From CAG-873 sp910578365 (GTDB lineage Bacteria > Bacteroidota > Bacteroidia > Bacteroidales > Muribaculaceae): a DNA stretch of 64,000 nt. Where the stretch lies: the NCBI GenBank assembly GCA_951635545.1, contig OX620685.1:1798001-1862000 (forward strand), read 5' to 3'. A program made the translations under genes and the position numbers. Positions within the stretch are counted from its first letter, which is position 1, and the number at the start of each line of letters is the position of its first letter. The notes below the pieces were generated by a model. That model was not told where the DNA came from, ran no database searches, and saw only the letters and a program-made list of their open reading frames with translations. This document shows, piece by piece, positions 17,267 through 26,792 of this stretch.

Positions 17267-18312
17267 TCAGCGAACAACTCACAGACAAAAACTGCTGTGC
17301 CCAGGCACAGGAATTCAAGGCAGCCGATTACAAGAGCGACCAGAGTGTACGCTGGTGTCCGGGCTGCGGCGACCACGCCATTCTTAACACGCTCCACAAG
17401 GCAATGGCCGAACTCGGCGTGCCCCCGCACCGCATAGCGGTAATCTCGGGCATCGGCTGCAGCTCGCGTCTGCCCTATTATATGAACACCTACGGTTTCC
17501 ACACCATCCACGGCCGTGCGGCAGCAATCGCCACAGGCTTCAAGGTGGCCAACCCCGAGATGACCGTATGGCAGATAAGCGGCGACGGCGACGGCCTTGC
17601 CATCGGCGGCAACCACTTCATACATGCTATCCGACGCAACGTCGATATCAACATGCTGCTGTTCAACAACAAAATATACGGCCTCACCAAAGGCCAGTAT
17701 TCGCCTACATGCGAGCGCGGCTTTGTGTCGAAATCGTCGCCCTACGGCACCACCGAGGACCCATTCATTCCCGCAGAACTGGTGTTCGGTGCCCGCGGCA
17801 ACTTCTTCGCACGCTCAATCGACGTTGACCTGGAAACCTCGCGCGAGGTTATGGTGGCCGCAGGCCGTCACAAAGGTACCTCGGTGGTTGAAGTGCTGCA
17901 GAACTGCATGATATTCAACAACGGTGTACACAACCGCTACGCCGACCGCGCCGTGCGCGCCGACCGGACCATACATCTGCGCCACGGCGAAAAGATGATA
18001 TTCGGCGCCGACTCAAACAAGGGTCTGGTACAGGACGGTTTCCTGCTCAAGGCCGTGACCATAGGCGAAGACGGATACACCCTCGACGATGTGCTTGTAC
18101 ACGATGCACACTGCACCAGCAACTTCCTGCACCAGCAGCTGGCCATGATGGACGGCGACAGCCTGCCTCTGGCTGTGGGCGTGATTCGCGATGTCGACAC
18201 TCCCACTTACGACGAGTCTGTAAGCGAGCAGGTGCGCGAAGTCCGCGCCCACAAGGGTTTTGACAGCCTGCGTTCGATGATTCTCGCCGGCGAAACCTGG
18301 ACGGTGGAATAA
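17263..18312 (+). CDS. korB: 2-oxoacid:ferredoxin oxidoreductase, beta subunit
   Basis: 349 residues. The thiamine-diphosphate-binding subunit has VRWCPGCGDHAILNTLHK, GIGCSSRLPYYMNTYGFHTI and the GDGDGLAIGGNHFIHA...NNKIYGLTKGQYSPT motif (TPP/Mg binding). It works with KorA upstream. A separate iron-sulfur subunit is not present; the CxxC near the N-terminus fits small beta subunits of this group. A large inverted repeat follows the gene. Confidence 0.93.
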   Translation: MISEQLTDKNCCAQAQEFKAADYKSDQSVRWCPGCGDHAILNTLHKAMAELGVPPHRIAVISGIGCSSRLPYYMNTYGFHTIHGRAAAIATGFKVANPEMTVWQISGDGDGLAIGGNHFIHAIRRNVDINMLLFNNKIYGLTKGQYSPTCERGFVSKSSPYGTTEDPFIPAELVFGARGNFFARSIDVDLETSREVMVAAGRHKGTSVVEVLQNCMIFNNGVHNRYADRAVRADRTIHLRHGEKMIFGADSNKGLVQDGFLLKAVTIGEDGYTLDDVLVHDAHCTSNFLHQQLAMMDGDSLPLAVGVIRDVDTPTYDESVSEQVREVRAHKGFDSLRSMILAGETWTVE

Positions 18313-18320
18313 TACCTGAT

Positions 18321-18464
18321 AGTGTTGCATAACTGAAATAATCCCACACAGAGTACACAGAGAACGCAGAAAGAAAACAAATAGCCTACAAGCGACTGAT
18401 ACTGATAGTATTAATACAATAACTCCGCGCTCTCTGTGTACTCTGTGTGAGATTCCGCAACACT
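18321..18464. repeat. Large inverted repeat after korB
   Basis: Arms 18342-18367 and 18427-18452 pair at about 24 of 26 positions (core ACACAGAGTACACAGAGA), around a loop of about 59 nt. Outer arms AGTGTTGC (18321) and GCAACACT (18457) extend the structure. It fills the gap between korB and the gene at 18486 and may end korAB transcription or protect mRNA. There is no T tract. Confidence 0.75.
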
Positions 18465-18485
18465 CACTTTTTCAGTCACACGAAC

Positions 18486-20198
18486 ATGGAACGACTACAG
18501 TTATACATCAGTAAATCGCTCAGAGGGTTCAAGACCCTTACCGAGATCAACGGTACCGAGAGTACACGCAGGCATGTGCGCGACCTGCGGCTGGCTCTGG
18601 AAGCCGTAACCTACGATTCGACAGAGAAATGTGTGTTCTACCTCATGCAGTATGTCGAGGGGGCTACATTCTTTACCATTCTGCGCACTATTCCCGATAA
18701 GCCGCTCGACCATCTCGCAGCCACAATAGCCGTGCCCGAAAGGCTGCTCGTAAGTGCCGACGACCTCTATAAAATCATACGCGAAGTTACCCGCAAGGTG
18801 TCGAACCCCGGCATGAACGCCGACGACATAGCGCAGCTTCGTGCTCTGCTGGCCAGAGAATATCCGGCCAAGGCCGACGATGCAAGGCAGGTGCCCTCCG
18901 AAGGACGCCTGTTTGCATGCCGCAGTTTCGGCGGCGACACCGGCCTGACTTTACGCGATTTTCTGGGCGATAACCTTTACCAGCCCATGTTCATACCATA
19001 CGCCGGAGTGCTGCTGGCGGATGCCTCGTTGCCTTTCAGGCTCAGCGGCACCGACCTCAGCGACATGCCGCTGAGCAAAGTTGTGACGTTGCTGCCCCCC
19101 GAGCGTGTACCCGACTATGTGCCCCATGTATTCCACCGCGTGTTCGACCGCCCGTTCAAAGTGGCTCTGGGCTCGGAGGTGGAAGTGGTGTGGCGGCGTC
19201 CCGGCTTCGAGGAGCTGGTGAGCCGGATTACCGTCGATGCCGACGGCCTGCGCCCTCAGACTCCGGCTACCGACGATACCCGAAAGGCTATTTCGCCGGC
19301 ATCGTTCTTTGTCACCTCGCGATCGTCGAACGACAGGCTCCAGCAAGTGTGCATACGTGTAAACGGCCGGGAAATTACCGAACGGCACAGCTTTACACGC
19401 GCCGAACTGGAGAATGCCGACGTAAGCATCACAGCGCCCGGATATTATCCGTACAGTGGCCGACTCGACCTTGCCTCCACCACGCAGGCGCTGATTGAAC
19501 TGGCCGAACGGCCTAAAAGCAGCAGCGCCGCAGCTACCGCCGACCCTGAGATGATGCGTCAGGCGGCTAAGGCCACACGCCTGATGGACAGCGGTTACGA
19601 CCGCGGTGCCGACGGCAAGAAGTGGTGGATGAAATTAATGCTCATGCTCGGCGGAGTCGTTTTGGCTCTGGGACTGTGTATGCTGCTGATTCCCGACCTT
19701 TTCGGCGACAGCTCGTCGGAGCCCGTGCTGCATGAAACCACCCAGGCGGATACCGTGCTTCCGTCGGCTTCGATAGCAGCCATGCGCATGGAGGCGGAGG
19801 CCGGGACTGAGCCCGCTGCCAAAGATGCCGCGGCAACCGAGCAGGCGCAGCCGGCAGCCAAACCGGCGGCCGACCCGGTAAAAGATGCCGCCGCAGCTGT
19901 AGAATTCCTCGACGGCAACAGTACCAAAGGTTGGTGGCGCCAGGCCGACCTTGCTAAATATCCCGAACTAAAAGGCCTGTACGACGACCTGAACAACTTT
20001 AACTTTGACGCACTCATCAACAGCTGGCCCAAAAAGTTGCCCTCGTCGAAATGGATTGCTGATATAGCACGTCACGCCGGTGAGGCGCAGCGTAAGAAAC
20101 TCGACCCCAAGAGCGGCAGCCACAGCCCGGTATATACCGGCAGCGGTAAAATTCACCGTCGCGAGTATATCAACTGGGTCAACCGCCGGCAGGACTGA
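18486..20198 (+). CDS. Unrecognised single-pass membrane protein
   Basis: 570 residues from ATG at 18486 (MERLQLYISKSL); an earlier in-frame start would lie in the inverted repeat. No family was recognised. Residues 1-130 look helical; a beta-rich middle follows (GLTLRDFLGD, VPDYVPHVFHRVFD). There is one membrane segment at about residues 386-406 (LMLMLGGVVLALGLCMLLIP), then an Ala/Glu/Pro-rich linker and a short C-terminal domain (KGWWRQADLAKYPEL...WIADIARHAG). With no signal peptide, the N-terminal part should be cytoplasmic and the tail periplasmic. It stands alone between korB and GH31. Confidence 0.75.
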   Translation: MERLQLYISKSLRGFKTLTEINGTESTRRHVRDLRLALEAVTYDSTEKCVFYLMQYVEGATFFTILRTIPDKPLDHLAATIAVPERLLVSADDLYKIIREVTRKVSNPGMNADDIAQLRALLAREYPAKADDARQVPSEGRLFACRSFGGDTGLTLRDFLGDNLYQPMFIPYAGVLLADASLPFRLSGTDLSDMPLSKVVTLLPPERVPDYVPHVFHRVFDRPFKVALGSEVEVVWRRPGFEELVSRITVDADGLRPQTPATDDTRKAISPASFFVTSRSSNDRLQQVCIRVNGREITERHSFTRAELENADVSITAPGYYPYSGRLDLASTTQALIELAERPKSSSAAATADPEMMRQAAKATRLMDSGYDRGADGKKWWMKLMLMLGGVVLALGLCMLLIPDLFGDSSSEPVLHETTQADTVLPSASIAAMRMEAEAGTEPAAKDAAATEQAQPAAKPAADPVKDAAAAVEFLDGNSTKGWWRQADLAKYPELKGLYDDLNNFNFDALINSWPKKLPSSKWIADIARHAGEAQRKKLDPKSGSHSPVYTGSGKIHRREYINWVNRRQD

Positions 20199-20290
20199 CC
20201 TTTTTAATGTTAAATTAATGCTATGCCCTCCGTTAAATATCAAGCATTTAACATTCAATATTCAACATTGAGATAAAATACTTACTTGAC

Positions 20291-22654
20291 ATGAAATACA
20301 TCGAACGGGCATTTGTAGCCCTTGGCATCATGATGCTGCCTGCGGCAGGGCAGGCATACACAGCCGACATAGTGACGGATGCCGGTCGGGTGCTGCGCGT
20401 AACAGCTCTGACCGACAATATTATACGTGTGACCAATTTGGCCAAAGGTGAAAGCGAATTCGTAGGTCCGGCGTCGGTACTCGACCCTGCGCAGTCCACC
20501 GCCACCGTCACCGCCACACAGAGCGCCGACGGCAATATCACCTTCTTCACCACCGCAAGCGGTGTCAACTGCTCGATCAACGCCCGCAGCGGAGGCGTGA
20601 CCATTATGTCGGGCGCGAACAGCCTCGTCAGCGACAACGGTGTGCGGATGTCGGCCGGCGGACGTCGGCGCATCGACCTGTACACCACCGCAGCAGGGTC
20701 GTTCTACGGTGCCGGCGAGCGAGGCCATAAACTTAATCTGCGCGGTGACACCCTGGTGATGTACAACCGCCAGAATTACGGCTACACCGGCAGCGACCCC
20801 CGCATAAGCCTGATGAATATAAGCATGCCGCTGTTTCTCAGCACCGACGGCTTCGCTCTGGTGTTCGACGACTATGCGGCAGCAGAGATGATACTGTCCA
20901 ATCCAATCAGCTACATCAGCGAAACCGAACGCCCGATTTCGTATTATTACATAGGCGGCGTGGGCAGTATGGCCGACCTTGCCCGGCAGCTGAGTATGCT
21001 TACCGGGCGCCAGCAGCTTCCACCGTTCTGGGCCTTGGGTTACATAACATCGAAATACGGCTATCACGACCGCGCCGAGGCTCTCGGCACTATTGATACG
21101 CTGAAAAAACACGGCTACCCTGTCGACGGCATGGTCCTCGACCTGTACTGGTACGGCAAGGAGCAGGATATGGGCCGTCTGGCCTGGGAGCCGAAGCAGT
21201 GGCCCAATCACCGGCAGATGCTCGACCGGCTTAAAAAGCAAGGCGTGAACATGGTGGCCATATCACAGCCATACGTGCTGCGCAACGGCAAGGCCATCGA
21301 CAACTACCGCATGGCCGACAGCCTGGGCATGTTTGTGCAGAACCCCGCCGGCGGCCATCAGGAAGTGAAAATCTGGGTAGGCGAAGGCGGTATGTGGGAT
21401 GTAAGCAATCCCGATACACGCGCATGGCTGGCGGAGCGCTATAAAAGTCTGACCGACGGCGGCATTACCGGTTGGTGGGGTGATTTGGGCGAACCCGAGG
21501 TGCATCCTGAAACAGGCGTGCATGCCAACGGCCTTACAGCCCGACAGTACCACAACCAGTACGGCAACGACTGGTCGTCGATTATCTACGATATGTTCAG
21601 GCAGGAGTACCCCGACAGGCGCCTTATGACCATGATGCGCGGCGGCACTACAGGCCTGCAACGCTACAGCGTGTATCCGTGGAGTACCGACGTGTCGCGC
21701 TCGTGGGGCGGTCTGGAGCCTCAGGTGGTGATAATGCTCAACTCCGGCCTGAGCGGTCTGGGCTATATGGGGCACGATGTGGGCGGTTTCGCCATTGACC
21801 CCAAGCATCCGTACGACCCCGAGCTGTATGTGCGATGGCTGCAGTTAGGCCTGTTCTCGCCCATACTGCGCACTCACTCGCAGGTATACTCCGAGCCGTA
21901 CAACTATCCGCAGCATGCCGACATAGTGCAGGGCCTGATAAAAGACCGTTACCGCTGGCTGCCCTACAACTATACCCTGGCCTATGAAAATGCCACCAAA
22001 GGCTGGCCTCTGGTGCGTCCGCTTGAGTTCCACAGCAAGGCCACAGGCCGTTTCGACAACGTCCGCGACGAATACCTCTGGGGCCGCGACGTGCTTGTGG
22101 CTCCTGTGATGACCCCGGGTGCGGAAAGCCGCAAGGTGGTGTTCCCCTGCGGCCTGTGGTACGACTATAACAACCCGCTGCAGACCTACTGTTGCAAGGA
22201 TACCGCCGACTACGCGGCGCCGCTGTCAGTGCTTCCGCTGTTTGTACGTGCCGGAGCCTTCCTGCCCATGGCCGAATATGCCATGGACAACACAGGCGAC
22301 TACAATCCGGCCGAAATCAGCGTGCGCTACTACCGCCAGCCCGAAGGCAAAAGCACCTTTACCATGTACGACGACGACCGCCTCTCGGCCACATCGCTCG
22401 CCGGGGGCAACTACCGCCTCACCACCTTCACCTCCGACGTGCGACCCGACGGTTCGCTTCAGCTCGCCGTCAGCACCGAAGGCAGCTACAAGGGAGCGCC
22501 CTCCAAGGTAAGATACAACTTCAGCCTTTACGGCTTCAAGGCAGCTCCGGCAGCCGTAGAGGCCGACGGCAAGCCCGTGAAATTCAGCTATGACGCAGCC
22601 CGGGGATGTGTCGGCTTCAGCCTTGCCGATCCTAAGGAAATATTAATAAGATAA
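20291..22654 (+). CDS. Secreted glycoside hydrolase family 31
   Basis: 787 residues with signal peptide (ALGIMMLPAAGQA). The GH31 domain is complete: LPPFWALGYITSKYGYH, GMVLDLYWYG, GITGWWGDLGEPE (Asp of WGD as nucleophile), RSWGGL after WSTDVS (acid/base Asp) and the C-terminal beta domains. GH31 enzymes are alpha-glucosidases, alpha-xylosidases or transglycosylases; the exact sugar cannot be read here. It is probably periplasmic or surface-bound and is not within a SusCD locus. Confidence 0.9.
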   Translation: MKYIERAFVALGIMMLPAAGQAYTADIVTDAGRVLRVTALTDNIIRVTNLAKGESEFVGPASVLDPAQSTATVTATQSADGNITFFTTASGVNCSINARSGGVTIMSGANSLVSDNGVRMSAGGRRRIDLYTTAAGSFYGAGERGHKLNLRGDTLVMYNRQNYGYTGSDPRISLMNISMPLFLSTDGFALVFDDYAAAEMILSNPISYISETERPISYYYIGGVGSMADLARQLSMLTGRQQLPPFWALGYITSKYGYHDRAEALGTIDTLKKHGYPVDGMVLDLYWYGKEQDMGRLAWEPKQWPNHRQMLDRLKKQGVNMVAISQPYVLRNGKAIDNYRMADSLGMFVQNPAGGHQEVKIWVGEGGMWDVSNPDTRAWLAERYKSLTDGGITGWWGDLGEPEVHPETGVHANGLTARQYHNQYGNDWSSIIYDMFRQEYPDRRLMTMMRGGTTGLQRYSVYPWSTDVSRSWGGLEPQVVIMLNSGLSGLGYMGHDVGGFAIDPKHPYDPELYVRWLQLGLFSPILRTHSQVYSEPYNYPQHADIVQGLIKDRYRWLPYNYTLAYENATKGWPLVRPLEFHSKATGRFDNVRDEYLWGRDVLVAPVMTPGAESRKVVFPCGLWYDYNNPLQTYCCKDTADYAAPLSVLPLFVRAGAFLPMAEYAMDNTGDYNPAEISVRYYRQPEGKSTFTMYDDDRLSATSLAGGNYRLTTFTSDVRPDGSLQLAVSTEGSYKGAPSKVRYNFSLYGFKAAPAAVEADGKPVKFSYDAARGCVGFSLADPKEILIR

Positions 22655-22672
22655 CTAAAATCAATATTGAAC

Positions 22673-23275
22673 ATGTTTTCCGGAATAGTAGAAGAAGCCG
22701 CTACAGTGGTATCGGCGCAGATGACAGAAGGCAACCTTCAGTTGCGTGTACAAAGCTCCTTCGCCAACGAACTGAAAATCGATCAGTCGGTGGCACATAA
22801 CGGCGTATGTCTGACAGTGGTGGAACTCTATCCCGACTCGTCGTACACCGTCACAGCCATTCAGGAAACCCTCGACCGCTCCAACCTGGGCCTGCTCAAG
22901 GCCGGCGACAAGGTAAACCTCGAGCGCTCGATGATGCTCAACGGACGCCTCGACGGACACATAGTGCAGGGCCATGTCGACTGCACCGCTGTATGCACCG
23001 CTGTAGAGGAAGTCGACGGCAGCCACTACTTCAGTTTCCGCTATGATATTCCGGTGGAGATGGCCCGCAAAGGCTACATGACTGTAGAAAAAGGCTCGGT
23101 GACCGTCAACGGTGTAAGCCTTACCGTTTGCGACAGCACACGCGACTCCTTCCGTGTGGCCATCATACCCTATACCCTCGAGCATACCAACTTCTGCCGT
23201 ATCAAAGAAGGCTCGGTAGTGAACCTGGAGTTCGACATCATAGGCAAGTACCTGGCCAAGCTCAAGGAATTCTGA
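22673..23275 (+). CDS. ribE: Riboflavin synthase, alpha subunit
   Basis: 200 residues. It starts with the family-typical MFSGIVEEAA at ATG 22673, preferred over a TTG two codons upstream. Two lumazine-binding repeats are seen, each with an NGVxLTV motif (AHNGVCLTVVE and VNGVSLTVCD). It dismutates two 6,7-dimethyl-8-ribityllumazine to riboflavin. Its substrate-making partner ribH is at 50912-51403, far away on the other strand. The gene is 18 bp after GH31, so it may be read through with it. Confidence 0.93.
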   Translation: MFSGIVEEAATVVSAQMTEGNLQLRVQSSFANELKIDQSVAHNGVCLTVVELYPDSSYTVTAIQETLDRSNLGLLKAGDKVNLERSMMLNGRLDGHIVQGHVDCTAVCTAVEEVDGSHYFSFRYDIPVEMARKGYMTVEKGSVTVNGVSLTVCDSTRDSFRVAIIPYTLEHTNFCRIKEGSVVNLEFDIIGKYLAKLKEF

Positions 23276-23296
23276 TATTCTGATGCCCGGTTGCCT

Positions 23297-23659
23297 GTGA
23301 ATATCGAGAGCATCCGCGACTATTGCCTGTCGCTGCCGGCCACCGGCGAGGACATGGCTTTTGGCGACGACTATCTGCTGCTGCGTGTGTGCGGACGCAT
23401 TTTCGCATGCCTGAACCTGGCACGCCCCGATTATCTGGTACTCAAAGCCGATGCCGACTATGCCGCCGACCTGCGCGACCGCTACGCAGAAATCGAGCCG
23501 GCCTGGCACTGGAACAAAAAGTACTGGATTCAACTGCGCCTCAGCGGAAGTCTGGCCGACGATTTTATGCGCTCGCTTATCCGTCACAGCTATGCGCAGG
23601 TAGTGAAGAAACTGCCGCGGCGGGTGCGGATGGAATACCCCTCGATTACTGAAATATGA
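23297..23659 (+). CDS. MmcQ/YjbR-like small protein
   Basis: 120 residues from GTG at 23297 (MNIESIRDYCLSLPATGEDM), the typical opening of this family; a TTG at 23291 is the alternative. The fold is recognised by CLSLP, MAFGDDYLLLRVCGRIFACL, DYLVLKAD, WHWNKKYWIQL and LIRHSYAQVVKKLP. Members were named as DNA-binding proteins but their role is unknown. It overlaps the TonB receptor start by 4 bp (ATGA). Confidence 0.82.
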   Translation: MNIESIRDYCLSLPATGEDMAFGDDYLLLRVCGRIFACLNLARPDYLVLKADADYAADLRDRYAEIEPAWHWNKKYWIQLRLSGSLADDFMRSLIRHSYAQVVKKLPRRVRMEYPSITEI

Positions 23660-25671
23660 TCAAGCATATCACAACGGGACTTATAGCCCTGACAGCATTG
23701 GCATCGTACGCCGCAGAGCCGGCCGACAGCGCGGAAGTACTCAACGAAGTGACCGTGAAGTCGCGGCGAGGCCTGTATAAACTCGGCGGAGCCACCAACA
23801 GCGAACTGATAACCGCATCGGAACTCAAGCGGGCCGCCTGCTGCAACCTAGGCGAGAGTTTTACCACCAATCCGTCGGTCGACGTCAATTACAACGATGC
23901 CGCCACGGGAGCCCGTCAGATTCGTCTGCTGGGGCTCTCGGGCTCCTATGTGCAGTTCCTTACAGAGAACATACCCAACTTCCGCGGTGCGGCATCGCCT
24001 TACGGTCTGGGCTACGTGGCCGGTCCGTGGATGCAGTCGATACAGGTGTCGAAAGGCGCATCGTCGGTCAAAAACGGCTATGAGTCCATCACCGGTCAGA
24101 TAAACGTGGAGATGAAAAAGCCGCAGGCCGATCCTCAGCTGTCGGTAAACATGTACTACGACATAATGAACAAGCTCGAGGCCAACGTCGACGGCAACTG
24201 GCACTTCGGCCCCGAGTGGAGCGCCGGCCTGCTTACCCACTTCGAGAACGGCTTCAGCAGCCACGACGCCAACAGCGACGGATTCGCCGACATGCCGCAG
24301 GTGCGCCAGCTGGCCCTGATGCCGCGCGTGGCTTATCTGGGGCGCAGTTATGTGTTCCAGGCGGCCGGACGTTACATCGACGAACGCCGTACAGGCGGTC
24401 AGCTCGAAGGCCATGCACATCCGGCCGGCGACATGCCCTTGTACCGGATACAGCTCGACACACGCCGCTGGGAGGCATTTGCCAAGAATGCCCTTATGTA
24501 CGACCGCGACAACGACGGCAATGTGGCACTGATAATCTCCGGCTCCGGACACAGTCAGGACGCCCTGTACGGCCTGAGGCTCTGCGACATCGACCAGCAC
24601 GAATTCTATGCCTCGGCCATGTTCGAGCGCAAATGGTCGGAGCGGCACGCCCTCAGCACCGGCATTCAGACCAACTACGACCACTACCGCTACCACACAC
24701 TCCTCGACCCTGCGGCCACTGCCGCCGCAGACACATACAGCGAACACGAGGCTGTGGCCGGCGCCTATGCCCAGTATACATACAATCTCGACGAGCGCCT
24801 GGTGGCTATGGCAGGCCTGCGCTACGATTGGAGCGACCTCTACGGCTCCATGCTTACACCGCGCATGCACCTGCGCTACAATCCGGCCGCCGATTTGAGC
24901 CTGCATGCTTCGGCAGGTCGCGGCTACCGCTCGCCACATCCGCTGGCCGAGTACAGCTATCTGCTGGCATCGTCGCGCCGCATGGAAATCAGCGGCCACC
25001 TCCGGCGCGAGGCCGCATGGAACTTCGGCGTGGGCGGCAGCTGGACCCTGCGTCCGCTGCAGAAGAAAACCACCCTTTCGGCTGAATACTACCATACCAC
25101 CTTCAGCAGTCAGCTCATGGCCAATCTCGACCGCGACCCGCATGCCGTTTACATATACTCGTCGCAGGGCCGGTCGTACTCCCACTCCCTGCAGCTTGAA
25201 CTGAGTGTTGACCTGCTGGCCGAACTGAACCTTACCGCAGCCTGGCGCCTGACCGATGTCAAGGCCGCCTATTATGGCGATGGACTGCAGCAGAAACCGC
25301 TCACACCGCGCAACAAAGGACTCTTTACGCTTGGCTGGAGCCCCAACATGGGGCTGTGGCAGTTCGACATCAGCTGTGCCATAAACGGCTCGGGACGCAT
25401 GCCGCAACCCTACACGCTGGCCGACGGCTCACTGTCGTGGCCCGAGCGCTACAACACCTTTGTTCAGCTTAACGCGCAGATTACCCGCAACTTCCGTCAC
25501 TGGGCCATATATCTGGGCGGAGAAAACCTTACGGCATACCGCCAGAAAAATCCTGTTATCGGCGCCTCCGACCCCTGGGGCCCCGATTTCGACGCCACCA
25601 TGGTGTACGGCCCGCTGCAGGGGGCAATGATTTATGTAGGTTTCCGTTATAATATCACCAAATACATCTGA
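23656..25671 (+). CDS. TonB-dependent outer-membrane receptor
   Basis: 671 residues with signal peptide (MIKHITTGLIALTALASYAA). The plug domain has LNEVTVKSRRG (TonB box region), LGESFTTNPSVDVNYNDAATG, IRLLGLSGSYVQFLTENIP and the IQVSKGASSVKNGYESITGQINVEMKKP block split across the plug end. The beta barrel ends in aromatic IYVGFRYNITKYI. It is not SusC-like. A gene for a periplasmic heavy-metal-binding protein follows by 3 bp, so uptake of a metal such as copper, or a metal chelate, is the likely role (inference). Confidence 0.88.
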   Translation: MIKHITTGLIALTALASYAAEPADSAEVLNEVTVKSRRGLYKLGGATNSELITASELKRAACCNLGESFTTNPSVDVNYNDAATGARQIRLLGLSGSYVQFLTENIPNFRGAASPYGLGYVAGPWMQSIQVSKGASSVKNGYESITGQINVEMKKPQADPQLSVNMYYDIMNKLEANVDGNWHFGPEWSAGLLTHFENGFSSHDANSDGFADMPQVRQLALMPRVAYLGRSYVFQAAGRYIDERRTGGQLEGHAHPAGDMPLYRIQLDTRRWEAFAKNALMYDRDNDGNVALIISGSGHSQDALYGLRLCDIDQHEFYASAMFERKWSERHALSTGIQTNYDHYRYHTLLDPAATAAADTYSEHEAVAGAYAQYTYNLDERLVAMAGLRYDWSDLYGSMLTPRMHLRYNPAADLSLHASAGRGYRSPHPLAEYSYLLASSRRMEISGHLRREAAWNFGVGGSWTLRPLQKKTTLSAEYYHTTFSSQLMANLDRDPHAVYIYSSQGRSYSHSLQLELSVDLLAELNLTAAWRLTDVKAAYYGDGLQQKPLTPRNKGLFTLGWSPNMGLWQFDISCAINGSGRMPQPYTLADGSLSWPERYNTFVQLNAQITRNFRHWAIYLGGENLTAYRQKNPVIGASDPWGPDFDATMVYGPLQGAMIYVGFRYNITKYI

Positions 25672-25674
25672 AAA

Positions 25675-26031
25675 ATGAAAAATATAATCACCATTCTGAT
25701 ATTTGCGTTTGCGCTTGGACTGGGCGCACAGCAGATACAAGCCAAAGCCGCCCCCGAGAAAGCAGTGGCGGTATTCAAGCTCACGCCCCGTATGACCTGC
25801 AGCAATTGCGAGAACAAAATCAAAAGCAACCTGCGATTTGAAAAGGGAGTGAGTGAAATAGTCACAGACCTCCGCTCGCAGACCGTGACCATAAAATACA
25901 ACGCTGCCAAAACCGGCATCGAAGCACTGCAGAAAGCATTCCGTAAAATAGGCTACACCGCCGTGGAAGCCGACGGCGACACCCCTGCCGTATGCCCTGC
26001 CGACAGTGCCGCCGCGCCGTGCTGCCGATAA
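25675..26031 (+). CDS. Secreted heavy-metal-associated (HMA) domain protein
   Basis: 118 residues with signal peptide (MKNIITILIFAFALGLGAQQ). One HMA fold follows, with the metal site TPRMTCSNCENKI (CxxC) and a second Cys-rich tail (CPADSAAAPCCR). It probably binds soft metals such as copper in the periplasm and hands them to or from the TonB receptor encoded just upstream. Confidence 0.87.
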   Translation: MKNIITILIFAFALGLGAQQIQAKAAPEKAVAVFKLTPRMTCSNCENKIKSNLRFEKGVSEIVTDLRSQTVTIKYNAAKTGIEALQKAFRKIGYTAVEADGDTPAVCPADSAAAPCCR

Positions 26032-26042
26032 TCGCGGAGCTT

Positions 26043-26600
26043 ATGACTGCCAAGGCAATACTTGTAATTGACATGCAACGCGATTTCGTGTTGCCGTCGT
26101 CGGTTTGCTGCGTGGCCGGAGCACAGGCCACAGTGCCCGCCATCAGCCGTATGCTCGAATATGCCCGTGCCAGTGGCTGGGCGGTGATACACATAGTGAG
26201 GCATCACCGGCCGGGAGGCGTCGACGCCGAGCCTTTCCGCCGCCATCTGTTTGCCGGCGGAGGTCAATTCTGTGTCGAGGGCAGCGAGGGCGCACGCATA
26301 GTCAGCGGGCTCGAGCCCCGGCCGGGCGACTACGTGGTGGCCAAGACCCGCTTCGACGCATTCTTCCGCACCGACCTCGAAGTACTACTGCGCGGACTGG
26401 GCACCGAAGAAGTATATATCTGCGGCACCCAGTACCCCAACTGCGTGCGCTCCACAGCGGTAGGAGCCATAGAGCGCGACTATGCCGTAACCGTGGTGAC
26501 CGACTGCTGCAGCGCCGCCACCCCCGCCATAGCCGAGGCCAACATTGCCGACATGCGCGCCATGGGCATACAGTGCCTGCCTTCGGGCGATATAATGTGA
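26043..26600 (+). CDS. Isochorismatase-family cysteine hydrolase
   Basis: 185 residues from ATG at 26043 (MTAKAILVIDMQRDF). The catalytic triad is visible: Asp in IDMQRDF, Lys in VVAKTRFDAFF, and Cys in TQYPNCVRSTA. The family includes nicotinamidases and other amidases; the substrate cannot be assigned. It starts 11 bp after the HMA gene, so it may share that transcript. Confidence 0.87.
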   Translation: MTAKAILVIDMQRDFVLPSSVCCVAGAQATVPAISRMLEYARASGWAVIHIVRHHRPGGVDAEPFRRHLFAGGGQFCVEGSEGARIVSGLEPRPGDYVVAKTRFDAFFRTDLEVLLRGLGTEEVYICGTQYPNCVRSTAVGAIERDYAVTVVTDCCSAATPAIAEANIADMRAMGIQCLPSGDIM

Positions 26601-26674
26601 CGTATTTGCGGCGCCTTTGTCAAAAACTGATAAACCTACCGTCTTATTAAGCTGATTATGTGAGAAATTTGTTG

Positions 26675-26682
26675 TAACTTTG
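26675..26682 (+). promoter_or_regulatory. Probable -7 box before acetyltransferase pair
   Basis: TAACTTTG matches TAnnTTTG, 110 nt before the small ORF at 26793. No good -33 element lies 20 nt upstream. Confidence 0.45.
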
Positions 26683-26792
26683 CGGTGGATAACTTTGCCA
26701 GAGGCATCGCGCACCGGCTTTCAGCCGACTTGCGCTAAGTTTTCACTCGCGAATGTTATTTGTAATTGAATTAGTAAAAGGAGATAAAAACT

